Assembly: GCA_035532115.1 (NCBI GenBank)
Contig: DATKRO010000089.1
Coordinates: forward strand, 1-64,000
Source of the DNA: Acaudatibacter sp035532115
Lineage (GTDB): Bacteria > Pseudomonadota > Alphaproteobacteria > Caulobacterales > Caulobacteraceae
Reading direction: 5' to 3'
DNA: 64,000 nucleotides
Part shown: piece after piece, positions 1 through 6,641 of the stretch
How positions within the stretch are numbered: position 1 is the stretch's first letter
Layout: each line of letters starts with the position of its first letter
Position numbers and translations under genes: made by a program
The notes under the pieces: model-generated
Databases searched by the model: none
Told to the model about the DNA's origin: nothing
What the model saw: the letters and a program-made list of their open reading frames with translations, nothing else

Positions 1-150
1 AGGGCCCACCGCCTCATACCGCAAACGGATCGCTGCTTCGTCAATCACCAGCCGATTCTAGAAAGCTCCCCGCCCCAAGGGAATCCTCCATCGTCGGAAA
101 ATCGACCCTCCAGATTCACGTATTGTTCAACAGGCCCTAAGCGGCGGCCA

Positions 151-171
151 CCCTCCCCATGAAGGGGAGGG
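151..171 (-). terminator. Hairpin downstream of leuA
   Basis: An 8-bp perfect inverted repeat (CCCTCCCC, loop ATGAA, GGGGAGGG) lies 31 bp past the leuA stop codon. The position fits a transcription terminator for leuA, but there is no clear T-run on the leuA strand, so it could also be a dispersed intergenic palindrome. Bases 1-150 hold no gene that can be supported. Confidence 0.5.
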
Positions 172-201
172 AGCGCGCACCGGCTGTGCCCCTCCGCAGC
201 A

Positions 202-1785
202 TCAGAACCCGCTGGCCACGATCGGCTCGGGGGCGCGCTTTTCCTTGCGGGCCGAGAGGTTGTTGAGGGCGTTGACGTAGGCCATGGCGCTGGCGGTGAG
301 GGTGTCGGTGTCCGCGGCCTGGCCGGTGGCGATGCGCCCGTCCTCCTCGAGCCGCACCGAGACCTGCGCCTGGGCGTCGGTGCCCTCGGTGACCGCGTGC
401 ACCTGGAAGAGGCGCAGCACCGCCGCGTGCGGCGCGACCACCTGGATGGCGTTGAAGACCGCGTCCACCGGCCCGTCTCCGGTCGCCGTCGCCGAGCGCT
501 CGGCCCCGTCGACCACCAGGGTGAGCTGCGCCTCCTGCGGGCCTTCGGTGCCGGCGATCACCCGCAGCGCCTTGACCTGGATGCGGTCGTGGCCGCGCGC
601 CAGGGCGTCGTCGACGAGGGCGACGATGTCGTCGTCGAAGACGTGCTTCTTCTTGTCGGCCAGATCCTTGAAGCGGCCGAAGGCTTCGTTGAGGGCGTTC
701 TGGCCCAGATCGTAGCCCAGCGCCTTCAGCTTCTCGCGGAAGGCGTGGCGGCCGGAGTGCTTGCCCATGACGAGATTGGAGCCGCCCTGGCCGACGTCCT
801 CGGGCCGCATGATCTCGTAGGTCGCGGCGTTCTTCAGCACCCCGTCCTGGTGGATGCCGGCCTCGTGGGCGAAGGCGTTCTTGCCGACGATGGCCTTGTT
901 GAACTGCACCGGAAAGCCGGTGATCGCCGAGACGTAGCGGCTGGCGCGGGTGATGTGTTCGGTGCGAAGCTTGGTCGGATAGGGCAGCTTGTCGCCGCGC
1001 ACCCGCAACGCCATCACCACCTCCTCCAGCGCCGCATTGCCGGCCCGCTCGCCGATGCCGTTGATCGCCACCTCAACCTGGCGCGCGCCCGCCTGCACCG
1101 CCGAGAGGCTGTTGGCGACCGCCAGGCCCAGGTCGTTGTGGCAGTGGGCCGAGAACACCACGCCGTCCGCGCCAGGCACGCGCGCGATCAGGTCGGCGAA
1201 CAGCTCGGCGTATTCGGACGGATAGGTGTAACCCACCGTGTCGGGCAGATTGATGGTGGCCGCGCCGGCCCGGATCGCCGCCTCGACGCAGCGGGCGAGG
1301 AAGTCGCGCTCGGTGCGGGTCGCATCCTGCGCCGACCACTCGACGTCGCCGCAGAGGTTGCGCGCGTGGGCGACCGAGCCGGTGACCGCGTTCAGCACGT
1401 CCTCCTGGCTCATGCGCAGGATGTAGTCGCGGTGCTGCGGGCTGGTGGAGAGGAAGGTGTGGATGCGGCCGCGCCGGGCCGGCCGGATCGCCTCGGCGCA
1501 GCGCTCGATGTCGGCGACGCCGGCGCGGGCGAGACCGGCCACGGTGCTCTCGGTGACGATCTCGGCGACCTTGCGCACCGCCTCGAAGTCGCCGTTGGAG
1601 GCGATGGGGAAGCCGGCCTCGATGACATCGACGCCCATCTCCTCGAGGATCTTGGCCAGCTCGAGCTTCTCGTCCAGCGACATCGAGGCGCCCGGCGACT
1701 GCTCGCCGTCGCGCATGGTGGTGTCGAAAATGATGACGCGGCTTTCGCCGGCGCCGGCCTCGGCCGGTTCAGTCTGGGTGGTCAT
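202..1785 (-). CDS. leuA: 2-isopropylmalate synthase
   Basis: Condenses acetyl-CoA with 2-oxoisovalerate to 2-isopropylmalate, the committed step of leucine synthesis, in the cytoplasm. The 527-residue length is typical of the long bacterial form. The HMGL-like TIM barrel begins with DTTMRDGEQSPG at residues 21-32, which carries the metal and substrate-binding Asp/Arg, and has the metal-binding HCHNDLG motif at 214-220. A GIGERAGNAALEE motif follows, and the last ~140 residues form the LeuA regulatory domain that binds leucine in the family, so feedback inhibition is expected. It is the only gene of its unit here; no leuB/C/D neighbours are seen. A leucine-rich leader peptide ends 80 bp upstream of the ATG, which suggests transcriptional or translational attenuation in addition to feedback control. 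Confidence 0.97.
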   Translation of the reverse strand: MTTQTEPAEAGAGESRVIIFDTTMRDGEQSPGASMSLDEKLELAKILEEMGVDVIEAGFPIASNGDFEAVRKVAEIVTESTVAGLARAGVADIERCAEAIRPARRGRIHTFLSTSPQHRDYILRMSQEDVLNAVTGSVAHARNLCGDVEWSAQDATRTERDFLARCVEAAIRAGAATINLPDTVGYTYPSEYAELFADLIARVPGADGVVFSAHCHNDLGLAVANSLSAVQAGARQVEVAINGIGERAGNAALEEVVMALRVRGDKLPYPTKLRTEHITRASRYVSAITGFPVQFNKAIVGKNAFAHEAGIHQDGVLKNAATYEIMRPEDVGQGGSNLVMGKHSGRHAFREKLKALGYDLGQNALNEAFGRFKDLADKKKHVFDDDIVALVDDALARGHDRIQVKALRVIAGTEGPQEAQLTLVVDGAERSATATGDGPVDAVFNAIQVVAPHAAVLRLFQVHAVTEGTDAQAQVSVRLEEDGRIATGQAADTDTLTASAMAYVNALNNLSARKEKRAPEPIVASGF

Positions 1786-1865
1786 GGGTCGTAAGTCTCT
1801 TCGCTTGGGTTGGCGTGGGGCGACGGGTTCGAACCCCTGAGCGCCCGGCCGCGAAGAACGCGCGC
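1786..1865 (-). promoter_or_regulatory. leuA attenuator region (putative)
   Basis: Between the stop of the leader peptide and the leuA ATG, the minus strand can form a hairpin with a GGGCG/CGCCC outer stem (1818-1822 with 1842-1846) around the self-complementary GGGTTCGAACCC (1825-1836). An alternative pairing is available between the last leader codons (CTTCGCT, 1868-1874) and AGCGAAG just upstream of leuA (1799-1805). Mutually exclusive structures of this kind are the hallmark of ribosome-controlled attenuation. No T-run follows the hairpin, so control may act on leuA translation or through Rho rather than by an intrinsic terminator. The folding is read by eye. Confidence 0.5.
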
Positions 1866-1934
1866 CTAGCGAAGCGCCCAGGGGCGGCTAAGCCCCAGCA
1901 CGGCAAGAAGCAGGCTGTCGCGGCGATCATGCAT
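1866..1934 (-). CDS. leuL: Leucine-rich leader peptide of leuA (putative leuL)
   Basis: A 22-codon ORF too short for routine gene calling, reading MHDRRDSLLLAVLGL and then SRPWALR before TAG. Six of 22 codons are leucine, with three in a row, and four of the six are CTT, a codon this GC-rich genome otherwise avoids in favour of CTG/CTC. It ends 80 bp before leuA on the same strand. This is the classic design of amino-acid attenuators, where ribosome stalling at Leu codons during leucine shortage changes the fold of the downstream RNA. No strong ribosome binding site is visible before the ATG. A TTGCCG/TGTACA pair lies just upstream, so the ORF could be translated leaderless. The function is inferred; the ORF and its codon bias are seen directly. 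Confidence 0.65.
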   Translation of the reverse strand: MHDRRDSLLLAVLGLSRPWALR

Positions 1935-2328
1935 CGAACCGCCTGTACAGCCATCCGCAGGCGGCGGCAAGGGCGCCCGCGACGCCGATCGTCGTCGTCA
2001 CCCCGGCCAAGCGAAGCGCGAGCCGGGGGCGGAGGCGCCGCCGGCAAGCTGCAAGTCGTCCTGGAGACCGCGGGCCGCGGATCGCCCTTTGAGGCCGCCT
2101 GGGGCGATGGTGGTCAAACCTTCGCGAACCGACCCGTTCGCCATCCGACCGTACTCCCGCGCATCGAGCGCGCGCCGCTCGAGCCTAACGGGCCGTTAGG
2201 CGGGGCCTGCACCGGCGCATACTAGGCAGGCGGCAGCTGCGAATGGTTCGGGGCGCGTTCGCGGATGTCTCGGGGCCATGTCCTTCGCCTGTCCTGCAGC
2301 CGCCCAACCCCACGCTTTCCGGGCTCCC
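1935..2328. other. Gene-free stretch before the 99-bp array
   Basis: No reading frame in either direction shows protein-family similarity or a convincing ribosome binding site. The 5' part presumably carries the leuA promoter on the minus strand. The last 40 bp already resemble the inter-core part of the 99-bp repeat that follows (CCCACGCTT-like segment), which suggests a decayed half unit. Confidence 0.5.
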
Positions 2329-2752
2329 GCCACCGTTATCAACGGTGCAAATACGGTGGCCACGGCTCTGCGCTCGGAGCCCACGCTTCGCCGCGCCCGC
2401 GCTCGCAAGGCCTATGGCGCCGCACCGGCCACCGTTATCAACGGTGCGAATACGGCAGCGGCGGCTCTGCGCCCCGACCCCGCGCAGCGCCGCACCCGCT
2501 CTCGCAACGCCGACGGCGCCGCCCCGGCCACCGTTATCAACGGTGCAAATACGGTGATGGCCGCGGCTTCGCGCCCCGAACCCGCGCATCGCCGCGCCTG
2601 CGCTCGCAAGGCCGACGGCTGGCCGGCCACCGTTATCAACGGTGCAAATACGGTGGTGGCCGCGGCTTCGCGCCCCGAGCCCACGCTTCGCCGCCCGTCG
2701 CGCAATGCTGACGGCGCCGCCCCGGCTGCCGTTCTCAACGGCGCGAATACGG
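2329..2752. repeat. 99-bp tandem array, five units with palindromic 28-bp core
   Basis: A 28-bp core starting GCCACCGTTATCAACGGTGC recurs at 2329, 2428, 2527, 2626 and 2725, exactly 99 bp apart. Units 1, 3 and 4 have identical cores, unit 2 differs at one base and unit 5 at several. Each core contains a perfect inverted repeat CACCGTT-ATC-AACGGTG (lost in part in unit 5), and in units 1 and 4 an outer pair CCACCGT/ACGGTGG allows a second, competing hairpin. The ~71 bp between cores is also related from unit to unit but has diverged more. The core is an AT-rich island in very GC-rich DNA. Because 99 is divisible by three, all frames stay open and give 33-residue protein repeats on both strands, but conservation is concentrated in the palindrome, which argues for a DNA or RNA role. 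Confidence 0.85.
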
Positions 2753-2786
2753 CCCCCGCCGAGGTGATGCGTCCTCCAACCAGGGC

Positions 2787-4544
2787 TTGGCGCGCGCGGC
2801 GCAACCGCGGCGCGGACCGGCCGTTCCGGTCTCGAGCCGCAGCCGAGCCAGGAGATCCGGCACGCCCCGAGCGCCCGATCCGCAACCGAACCTGCTCGCG
2901 GTCGACCGGTCGCTGGACCTCTCGGTCCGCTTCTGGGTCTGCGTCGCCCTCACCGGCGTCGCGGCCGGGCTCGCTGGCGGCCTCCTGATGCGCCTGCTGC
3001 ATCTCGTCCAGCACCTCGCCTGGTCCTACCAGAGCGGCGGCTTCCTCGCGGCCGCGGCCCGGTCCTCGGCGGTCCACCGCGTCGGCGTGGTCTTCGCCGC
3101 CGGCGTGCTGGTGGGCGCCGGGCTGTGGCTGCTGCGCTTCGCCAGGGGCGGCCACGCCGGCGAGATCACCGCGGCGATCTGGTTCCACCACGGGCGCACC
3201 CCCGTCGCCAGGACCCTGGGCCGGGCGGTGCTCTCCATCGTCACCGTCGGCATGGGCTCGGCGCTCGGCCGCGAAGGCGCGCTCAAGCACGCCGGCGGCC
3301 TCGCCGGGGCCGAGATCGCGGCGCTCGCGCGCCTCACCGCGCCGCAGCGGCGCCTGCTCACCGCCTGCGGCGTCGGCGCCGGCATGGCCGCCGCCTACAA
3401 CCTGCCGCTTGGAGGCCCGCTCTTCGCACTCGAGGTGCTGCTGGGCTCGATCTCGCTGCCGCTGGCGGCGCCGGCGCTCGCCTGCGGCGCGCTCGCGACC
3501 GCGGTCTCCTGGGCGTTCCTGCCGATCCGTCCCATCTACCTGACCCCGGCCTACGCCATCTCCGGCGCCGAACTCGGCTGGGCCCTCGCCGCCGGCCCCA
3601 TCATCGGCGCCTTCGCGGCGCTCTACGTGCGGGTGATCGCCTGGGCGGACCGCCGCGCGCCCAGGAGCGCCGCCGGCCGCCTCGCCGCCCCCATGGCCGC
3701 GTTCCTGGCGCTGGGGGCCGTCTCCATCGTTCTGCCGCAGCTGCTCGGCAACGGCATCGACGTCGTCCAGCGCAGCTTCCTGGACCAGGCGGGGCCGGTG
3801 TGGCTGACGCTGTCGCTGGCCTTCGCGCGCATGGCGGCGTCGGCCATGTGCCTGGGCGCCGGCGCGCCCGGCGGCCTGTTCACGCCGACGATGACCTGCG
3901 GGGCGCTGCTCGGCGGCGGCCTCGGCCGGCTCTGGACCGACGTCGCGCCCGCGGCCGGGACCGATCCCGGCGCCTGCGCGGTCATCGGCGCCGGGGCCAT
4001 GCTCGCGGCGGCGACCGAGGGGCCGATGTCGGCGGTGGTCAGCGTGCTCGAGCTTGGCCAGCGCATCGATCTGGCCATCGTGCCGGTGGCGATCGCGGCC
4101 GCCGGAGCGGTGATCGTGGCGCGCCTGCTCGGCTCGCCCTCGATCTATTCGGCGCGCGTGCGGCAGGGCGCCGCCCAGGCGCAGCTGCGCCGCAAGGATG
4201 CGCCGGCGCCGTTCGCCGGCTTCGATCCCGACTACCGCTCGATCTCCTCGGGCGCGCGCGCCGCCGCCGCGGCCGAAGCGCTGCTCGAGGGGGGCGATGC
4301 GCCCGTCTACGTGGTCGACGAGGCCGGCCGGCTGGTCGGCGCGCTCAGCGCGCGCAAGCTCGCGGCGTGCAAGCCAGCCCCGCTCGAACTGATGACCGCC
4401 AACGATCTCGCCGACCCGGTGGCGACGATCTCCGCCGCCAGTTCGCCGCAGCAGGCGAAGGCGGCGCTGCGGCGCTCCGGGGCCGGGGAGATCGGCGTCA
4501 CCGACGGGCGCGGCGAGCGGCTGATCGGGACCTTGCGGCGGTGA
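2787..4544 (+). CDS. ClC-family chloride channel/transporter with C-terminal CBS-like region
   Basis: Inner-membrane ClC protein moving chloride, probably in exchange for protons. The sequence shows the family signatures GSALGREGALKHAG (the GREGP-like selectivity loop), YNLPLGGPLFALEVLLG and GAPGGLFTPTMTCGALLGG (the GxFxP loop), with about ten hydrophobic segments between residues ~45 and ~445. The last ~110 residues contain two short CBS-like segments (VYVVDEAGRLVGAL; GEIGVTDGRGERLIGTL) that may sense nucleotides. The start is uncertain: the longest frame begins with TTG at 2787 and the first ~40 residues are a low-complexity Arg/Pro tail, so translation may start later. It lies directly after the 99-bp array and converges on the next gene with a 5-bp gap. 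A second, unrelated-looking ClC gene is at 45.5 kb. Confidence 0.92.
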   Translation: MARAAQPRRGPAVPVSSRSRARRSGTPRAPDPQPNLLAVDRSLDLSVRFWVCVALTGVAAGLAGGLLMRLLHLVQHLAWSYQSGGFLAAAARSSAVHRVGVVFAAGVLVGAGLWLLRFARGGHAGEITAAIWFHHGRTPVARTLGRAVLSIVTVGMGSALGREGALKHAGGLAGAEIAALARLTAPQRRLLTACGVGAGMAAAYNLPLGGPLFALEVLLGSISLPLAAPALACGALATAVSWAFLPIRPIYLTPAYAISGAELGWALAAGPIIGAFAALYVRVIAWADRRAPRSAAGRLAAPMAAFLALGAVSIVLPQLLGNGIDVVQRSFLDQAGPVWLTLSLAFARMAASAMCLGAGAPGGLFTPTMTCGALLGGGLGRLWTDVAPAAGTDPGACAVIGAGAMLAAATEGPMSAVVSVLELGQRIDLAIVPVAIAAAGAVIVARLLGSPSIYSARVRQGAAQAQLRRKDAPAPFAGFDPDYRSISSGARAAAAAEALLEGGDAPVYVVDEAGRLVGALSARKLAACKPAPLELMTANDLADPVATISAASSPQQAKAALRRSGAGEIGVTDGRGERLIGTLRR

Positions 4545-4549
4545 AGGGC

Positions 4550-5293
4550 TCAGCCGGTCTCGGCCGGAGACTGGGGCGCGGCGCCAGACTGGGGCGCGGC
4601 GTCCTGGCGCGCCTTCAGCCAGCGCCGGGCGAGCACGGCCGCGCCGAGCCACAGCGCCGCCGCCACGGCGACGAAGACGATCTGGGTCCAGCCGGCGCCG
4701 TTCATCGCCGCCAGGATCGAGCCGCCGGCGAAGGCGGCCAGAAGGATCTTGGGCACGATGCCGAGCGCCGTGCCGGCGGCGAAGTCGCGCCGGCGCATCG
4801 CCGCCACGCCCGCGGCCATGTTGACCACCACGAAGGGCGCGGCCGGCACGAGCCGCACGATCAGGCTGGCCATGAAGCCGTTGGCGCCGACGAGGACCAT
4901 GAAGCGGTCGAGCCGCTCGCTCTTCAGGCCGCGCACGAAGCCTGCGCCGAAGAGCCGCCCCAGCTCGAAGCCGATCAGCGCCGAGACCAGGGTGCCGATC
5001 CAGCTGTAGAGCGCCCCGGTCCAGGGGCCGAACACCACGACGGCCGCGGCGATGAGCACGAACTGCGGCGCGCCCAGGAAGGCGAGGCCCGCGAAGGCGC
5101 CCACCGCCGCCGGCAGCGCCCAGGCCCCGTGCGCCAGGGCCATCCAGCGCTGCACGCTCCCCTGGTCGAGGCCGAGCGCCGGGGCGCCGAGGACGAGCAG
5201 GGTCCCGACGCCGCCGAACAGCAGAAAGGAGATCGCCAGCGAGCGCCAGGCTCGGGCGTCCATCTTGGCGAGGAAGGCGATGAGGCGGCGCAC
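4550..5293 (-). CDS. TVP38/TMEM64 family membrane protein
   Basis: Integral inner-membrane protein of the VTT (SNARE-associated/DedA-like) family, 247 residues with about five to six hydrophobic segments. The conserved central block is visible: a G-rich segment FGPWTGALYSWIGTLVSALIG followed by FELGRLFG, then LIVRLVPAAPFVVVNMAAGVAAMRRRDF, the R-x-x-P-x-x-P-F-x-x-x-N motif of the family, and GTALGIVPK. DedA-superfamily members act in lipid scrambling or proton-linked membrane homeostasis; the substrate here cannot be told. The start is GTG, supported by AGAGGG about 5 nt upstream. It converges on the ClC gene. Confidence 0.88.
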   Translation of the reverse strand: MRRLIAFLAKMDARAWRSLAISFLLFGGVGTLLVLGAPALGLDQGSVQRWMALAHGAWALPAAVGAFAGLAFLGAPQFVLIAAAVVVFGPWTGALYSWIGTLVSALIGFELGRLFGAGFVRGLKSERLDRFMVLVGANGFMASLIVRLVPAAPFVVVNMAAGVAAMRRRDFAAGTALGIVPKILLAAFAGGSILAAMNGAGWTQIVFVAVAAALWLGAAVLARRWLKARQDAAPQSGAAPQSPAETG

Positions 5294-5438
5294 GGGCGCC
5301 CTCTATAGACGCGCCGCCCCGGTCGCGCCCAGCCCGCCGCCGCCTCCGCTCGCCATCCGCGGCGGGCCAAGTTGCGCGCGGCCGGCGCCGCGGGTAAACA
5401 CCCGCGCCGCCCTGGCCGCCTTACGGGAGCTCGAGCCG

Positions 5439-6641
5439 ATGTTCGCCGAATCCGCCGCGCTCGCCCGCGTCAAGCCGTCCGCCACCCTGGCGGCCGACGC
5501 CAAGGCGCGCGCCCTGAAGGCGGCCGGCCGCGACGTGATCTCGCTGGCCGCCGGCGAGCCGGACTTCGACACCCCCGACAACGTCAAGGAAGCGGCGATC
5601 CGCGCCATCCGCGCCGGCAAGACCAAGTACACCGACGTCGACGGCATTCCCGAACTCAAGGCGGCGATCTGCGCCAAGTTCTCGCGCGAGAACGGGCTCA
5701 GCTATGCGCCGGCGCAGATCAACGTCTCGCCCGGCGGCAAGCCGGTGATCTTCAACGCCATGACCGCCTCCCTCGGCCCCGGCGACGAGGTGGTGATCCC
5801 GGCCCCCTATTGGGTGAGCTATCCCGACATGGTGCGCCTCGCCGGCGGCGAGCCCAGGTTCGTCGCGACCCGGGCCGAGGCCGGTTTCAAGGTCGAGCCC
5901 GCCGACCTTGAGGCGGCGATCACGCCCAGGACCCGCTGGCTGATCCTCAACTCGCCCTCCAATCCCTCCGGCGCGGCCTACACGCGCGCCGAGCTGCGCG
6001 GCCTCGCCGACGTGCTTTTGCGCCATCCGCACGTCTGGGTGCTCACCGACGACATGTACGAGCATCTGGTGTTCGGCGATTTCGAGTTCGCCACCATCGC
6101 CGAGGTCGAGCCGGCGCTCTACGAGCGCACCCTCACCATGAACGGCGTCTCCAAGGCCTACGCCATGACCGGCTGGCGGATCGGCTACGCCGGCGGCCCC
6201 AAGCCGCTGATCGACGCCATGCGCAAGGTGATGAGCCAGACCACCTCCAATCCGGCCTCGATCTCGCAATGGGCGGCGGTGGAAGCGCTCACCGGGACCC
6301 AGGCGTTCATCGAGCCGAACGCGCGGCTGTTCGAGGCGCGGCGCGACCTCGTCGTCTCCATGCTGAACCAGGCGCGCGGCATGCAGTGCGCGACGCCGCA
6401 GGGCGCCTTCTACGTCTATCCCTCGGTGGCCGGCCTGATCGGCCGGCGCGCGCCGAGCGGGCGGACCATCGCCAGCGACGAGGACTTCGCCGTCGAACTG
6501 CTGGAGGCCGAGGGCGTCTCCGTGGTCTTCGGCGCCGCCTTCGGCCTCTCGCCCTTCTTCCGCATCAGCTACGCCACCTCCAACACGCTGCTGGAAGACG
6601 CCTGCGGACGCATCCAGCGCTTCTGCGGCGCGCTAAGGTAG
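5439..6641 (+). CDS. aatA: Aspartate aminotransferase, class I fold type I
   Basis: PLP enzyme exchanging the amino group between aspartate and 2-oxoglutarate. The product is 400 residues, the usual length. The N-terminal SLAAGEPDFDTP motif, YTDVDGIPELKAAI, NSPSNPSG and the PLP lysine motif NGVSKAYAMTGWRIGY (Lys239) all match the bacterial AspC/AatA subgroup, which can also act on prephenate or aromatic substrates. The start ATG at 5439 is chosen because GGGAG lies about 9 nt upstream and the protein begins where homologues do; a longer open frame upstream is only an extension through GC-rich DNA. Its 3' end overlaps the convergent glycosidase-like gene by 9 bp. Confidence 0.95.
   Translation: MFAESAALARVKPSATLAADAKARALKAAGRDVISLAAGEPDFDTPDNVKEAAIRAIRAGKTKYTDVDGIPELKAAICAKFSRENGLSYAPAQINVSPGGKPVIFNAMTASLGPGDEVVIPAPYWVSYPDMVRLAGGEPRFVATRAEAGFKVEPADLEAAITPRTRWLILNSPSNPSGAAYTRAELRGLADVLLRHPHVWVLTDDMYEHLVFGDFEFATIAEVEPALYERTLTMNGVSKAYAMTGWRIGYAGGPKPLIDAMRKVMSQTTSNPASISQWAAVEALTGTQAFIEPNARLFEARRDLVVSMLNQARGMQCATPQGAFYVYPSVAGLIGRRAPSGRTIASDEDFAVELLEAEGVSVVFGAAFGLSPFFRISYATSNTLLEDACGRIQRFCGALR

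Noticed and set aside
1825..1836. GGGTTCGAACCC, resembling a tRNA T-loop
   Set aside because: The flanking bases do not form a T-stem of five pairs or a matching acceptor stem, and no anticodon arm is found on either strand. It is better explained as the loop of the leuA leader hairpin.
2329..2752. CRISPR-like array (28-bp repeats at regular spacing)
   Set aside because: The sequences between cores are about 71 bp and related to one another, unlike CRISPR spacers, and no cas genes are present.
2278..2988. 236-residue plus-strand ORF with 33-residue repeats over the array
   Set aside because: The open frame follows from a period divisible by three; the opposite strand is equally open, no ribosome binding site stands out, and it overlaps the ClC gene start.
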